A stretch of 6,138 nt of DNA from Thermoplasmata archaeon (GTDB lineage: Archaea; Thermoplasmatota; Thermoplasmata; Lutacidiplasmatales; UBA184), in NCBI GenBank assembly GCA_013044425.1, contig JABEUK010000024.1, positions 1 through 6,138 on the forward strand, written 5' to 3'. A program made the translations under genes and the position numbers. A model generated the notes under the pieces. It searched no databases. It was not told the DNA's origin and was given only the letters and a program-made list of their open reading frames with translations. Within the stretch, counting starts at the first letter, position 1; each line of letters opens with the position of its first letter. Positions 3,849-6,138 of the stretch are shown here, one piece after another.

Positions 3849-6138
3849 ATGATCGGACAGGTGGAGTCACCCCAGGTGGACGAGTACCGACTGCACCTCG
3901 ACGTCGACTTTGCCGGTCAGCGTTGGGCGGGAACCATCGAGTTCGACATCGCTCCGGCCCCGGAGCGAATCTCGCTGGATTGCGATCGCCTAGAGGTCCG
4001 CGGAGCGTGGGTCGAAGGACTCCCGGCGACCCACCATGTGGACCGTACGACGAACAGTCTGCACATCGCAATCCCTCGGCCCGGTCCCCGGGCCCGGGTT
4101 CGAATCGAGTTCGATGGCGTCGTCGATCCGACGAACATGATGGGGCTCTACCGGTCGAAGTTCGCGGGTGGCTACGCGCTCGTCAGCCAGTGCGAGGCGA
4201 CCGGGGCGCGCAAGATCTTCCCCTGCTTCGATCGGCCCGACCGCAAGGCATGCTTTCGGACCAGCATCACGACCGACGCGGCCCAGGAGGTCGTCTCGAA
4301 CACCGCTCCGGAGAAGGTCACGACGCACGGCGCCCGTCGCCTCTGGAGGTTCGCCCCGACTCCCCCCATGGCCACGTACCTCTTCTTCGTGGGGATCGGG
4401 ACGTTCGAGCGGGTGGAGGATACGTCCGGGCGCGTCGCGATCGCGGTCGTGACCGCTCCAGGAAGCGGACCGGCCGCCACCTTCGCACTCTCGGTCACGG
4501 GCCGCCTCCTTCGGGCCTTCGAGGAGTACTATGGGATCGAGTACCCGCTCCCCAAACTCGACCTAATCGGGGTCCCCGAGCACCCCTTCGGAGCGATGGA
4601 GAACTGGGGCGCCATCAGCTTCCGCGATATGCGGCTCCTGGTCACGGAGCGCACGGGAACGCTCGACCGGCGCCAGACCTTCGACACCATCGCGCACGAA
4701 CTCGCCCACCAGTGGTTCGGGAACCTCGTGACGATGCAGTGGTGGACGGACATCTGGCTGAACGAGAGCTTCGCGACCCTGATGGCGCTCAAGATGGTCG
4801 ATCGGCTCGACCCGGAGCTGCAAGCCATCAACGAGTTCTTCATGATCTTCATGGGGCCGGGACTGCGCAGCGACTCTCTGACTTCCACGGTCCCCGTGAG
4901 CGTGCCCGTCGTCGAGCCCGACGAGATCAACCAGGTCTTCGATCCCGCCATCAGCTACGGGAAGGGAGCGAGCGTGCTCCGCATGATCGAGGCGTACCTC
5001 GGGGAGGAGACGTTCCGGCGGGGAGTCACCGAGTACCTGACTCGCCATAAGTGGCAGAACGCCCGGACGAGCGATCTGTGGGAGGCACTCGGCGCGGCGT
5101 CGCAGCAGCCGATCCCGGAGATGCTCGGGCCCTGGATCGAGGGGGCCGGCCTACCGGTCGTGGAGGCGCGTGGGGTCCAGGGGGGCCTCGAACTGCGCCA
5201 GCGCCGCTACCGGTTGGACGGAGTGCACACGCCCGGCGTCTGGAAGATCCCCATGGTGATCGATGTCGACGGTCGAACCGAGCGCGTGAGGGTCGACTCG
5301 GAACGCCAGCTGCTGCCGGTGCCCGCGACGGCCTCCGTTCATCTCAATCGGGGAGCCACGGGATTCTACCGCGTGCTGTACGACTCCACGCTGTACGATC
5401 GGCTCCTGTCCACCTTCGACGAACGATCGATGGCCGAGAAGTGGATTGTCATGGAGGATCTCTACGCGTTCGTCCTCTCCGGAGAGGTTCCGCTCGAGAC
5501 CTACGCGCGGTTCGCGCGCGCCTTGTCCTCGTGCGCCGACTACCCCGTCGTCGCTTCCGTGAGCTCGGCGTTGCGCGCCTTCGGGCTGTACGCTCCCGAT
5601 GCGGTCGAGGTCAACGACCTCGCCCGATCCTTCCTCGCCGATCAGTTCCACCGCATCGGTCCGCGAGCTCGGCCCGAAGAGCCCGCCGGCACCGGGGTGC
5701 TTCGCGAGAGCCTGGCCCTCACCCGCGCGATGCTCGATCCGGGCTTCGCCCGGGAGCTCGCCGAGCTGTTCGTCGAGTGGGAGCGACTGGACCCCGACCT
5801 TCGAGGGGCCGTGGCGATCGGGCGTTCGCGCACGGAAGGGGAGCTCGCACATCGCGAGATCCGCCAACGGCTCTCGCAGAACCCGCCCGAGGGCGAGGCG
5901 GCGAGACTCGAGAACGCGCTGAGCTGGAGCACCTCCCCCCGGCTGGTCGAGGCGACGCTCGACGGCGCCCTGCGGGGGGAGATCAATCGCGGCCACGTCT
6001 GGACCGTCATCATCCACGCCGGACTCAACCACCCGTCCCGGGAGATCACATGGAAGTGGCTCCAAGCCCACGTCGTGGAGCTGAACGAGTTCTTCCGGGG
6101 GACCGGGTTCATGCCCGAGGTCCTCTACCCGCTCATCC
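3849..6138 (+). CDS. M1-family zinc aminopeptidase, tricorn-interacting-factor F2/F3 type (partial, C-terminus outside window)
   Basis: A cytosolic zinc exopeptidase that removes N-terminal residues from short peptides, in Thermoplasma those released by proteasome and tricorn. Seen in order: an N-terminal beta domain (about residues 1-195); the substrate-anchoring GAMEN at 248-252; the zinc site HELAH at 283-287 with third ligand E306 in NESFAT, the exact HEXXH-x18-E spacing; the proton-donor Tyr 370 in ISYGKGAS; then the beta domain and C-terminal helical domain (from about 530). 763 codons are visible, so against a family length near 780-850 only the last part is missing. The frame has no stop through the window edge. 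ATG at 3849 is taken as start; GTTGGG-like signals are poor, with GGTGGGGG 12 nt upstream. GTG at 3876, with GGTGGAG before it, would match the N-terminus of known F3 proteins better. It diverges from the 5S gene. Confidence 0.93.
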   Translation, partial: MIGQVESPQVDEYRLHLDVDFAGQRWAGTIEFDIAPAPERISLDCDRLEVRGAWVEGLPATHHVDRTTNSLHIAIPRPGPRARVRIEFDGVVDPTNMMGLYRSKFAGGYALVSQCEATGARKIFPCFDRPDRKACFRTSITTDAAQEVVSNTAPEKVTTHGARRLWRFAPTPPMATYLFFVGIGTFERVEDTSGRVAIAVVTAPGSGPAATFALSVTGRLLRAFEEYYGIEYPLPKLDLIGVPEHPFGAMENWGAISFRDMRLLVTERTGTLDRRQTFDTIAHELAHQWFGNLVTMQWWTDIWLNESFATLMALKMVDRLDPELQAINEFFMIFMGPGLRSDSLTSTVPVSVPVVEPDEINQVFDPAISYGKGASVLRMIEAYLGEETFRRGVTEYLTRHKWQNARTSDLWEALGAASQQPIPEMLGPWIEGAGLPVVEARGVQGGLELRQRRYRLDGVHTPGVWKIPMVIDVDGRTERVRVDSERQLLPVPATASVHLNRGATGFYRVLYDSTLYDRLLSTFDERSMAEKWIVMEDLYAFVLSGEVPLETYARFARALSSCADYPVVASVSSALRAFGLYAPDAVEVNDLARSFLADQFHRIGPRARPEEPAGTGVLRESLALTRAMLDPGFARELAELFVEWERLDPDLRGAVAIGRSRTEGELAHREIRQRLSQNPPEGEAARLENALSWSTSPRLVEATLDGALRGEINRGHVWTVIIHAGLNHPSREITWKWLQAHVVELNEFFRGTGFMPEVLYPLI

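Noticed and set aside
3830..5050. 406-codon plus-strand frame overlapping the aminopeptidase
   Set aside because: It is a shifted frame of the M1 gene; the true frame contains GAMEN and HELAH and stays open to the window end.
5151..6071. 306-codon minus-strand frame
   Set aside because: Antisense to the C-terminal half of the M1 aminopeptidase, with low-complexity composition and no recognisable domain.
1..6138. CRISPR array, insertion sequence or prophage
   Set aside because: No spaced direct repeats, transposase, integrase or terminal inverted repeats are seen.

Overview
The window reads as chromosomal DNA from a GC-rich archaeon, most likely a euryarchaeon of the Thermoplasmata type. Three things support this: a lone 5S rRNA gene with an archaeal TATA box about 25 bp upstream, a tricorn-factor-type M1 aminopeptidase, and archaeal families such as DUF357 and a translin-like protein. 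Both a leaderless-looking start and Shine-Dalgarno-led starts occur. The lineage is an inference; no 16S or 23S gene is present to confirm it.

Layout from left to right. Positions 1-333 (minus) hold a translin-family RNA-binding/RNase protein, cut at the window edge. Its start overlaps by 26 bp the end of a DUF357 gene (308-592, minus), and a strong Shine-Dalgarno sits in front of it, so the two look translationally coupled. A TATA box at 618-624 sits where a promoter for a nearly leaderless DUF357 message would be. Positions 638-1280 (minus) hold a decayed transaldolase / fructose-6-phosphate-aldolase-like gene with two frameshifts, one in-frame stop and two lost active-site residues. A gene-poor stretch with a strong hairpin follows (1281-1449). 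Next come an intact endonuclease IV gene (nfo, 1450-2394, minus) and a six-helix membrane protein of unknown function (2430-3188, minus), 35 bp apart and probably co-transcribed. The isolated 5S rRNA gene lies at 3292-3414 (minus) with its promoter at 3435-3443. About 400 bp without a convincing gene separate it from a divergent M1 metallo-aminopeptidase (3849 to the right edge, plus), which is the largest gene here and remains open at the window end.

Functionally this is mostly housekeeping: RNA metabolism (translin, DUF357, 5S rRNA), base-excision repair (Nfo) and peptide degradation downstream of the proteasome or tricorn (M1 peptidase). The parts most worth a second look are the translin/DUF357 pair, where the translin keeps the ExxE motif of the TRAX-type nuclease, and the eroded transaldolase with its promoter-like remnant feeding DUF357. 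I saw no mobile element, CRISPR array or defence island.
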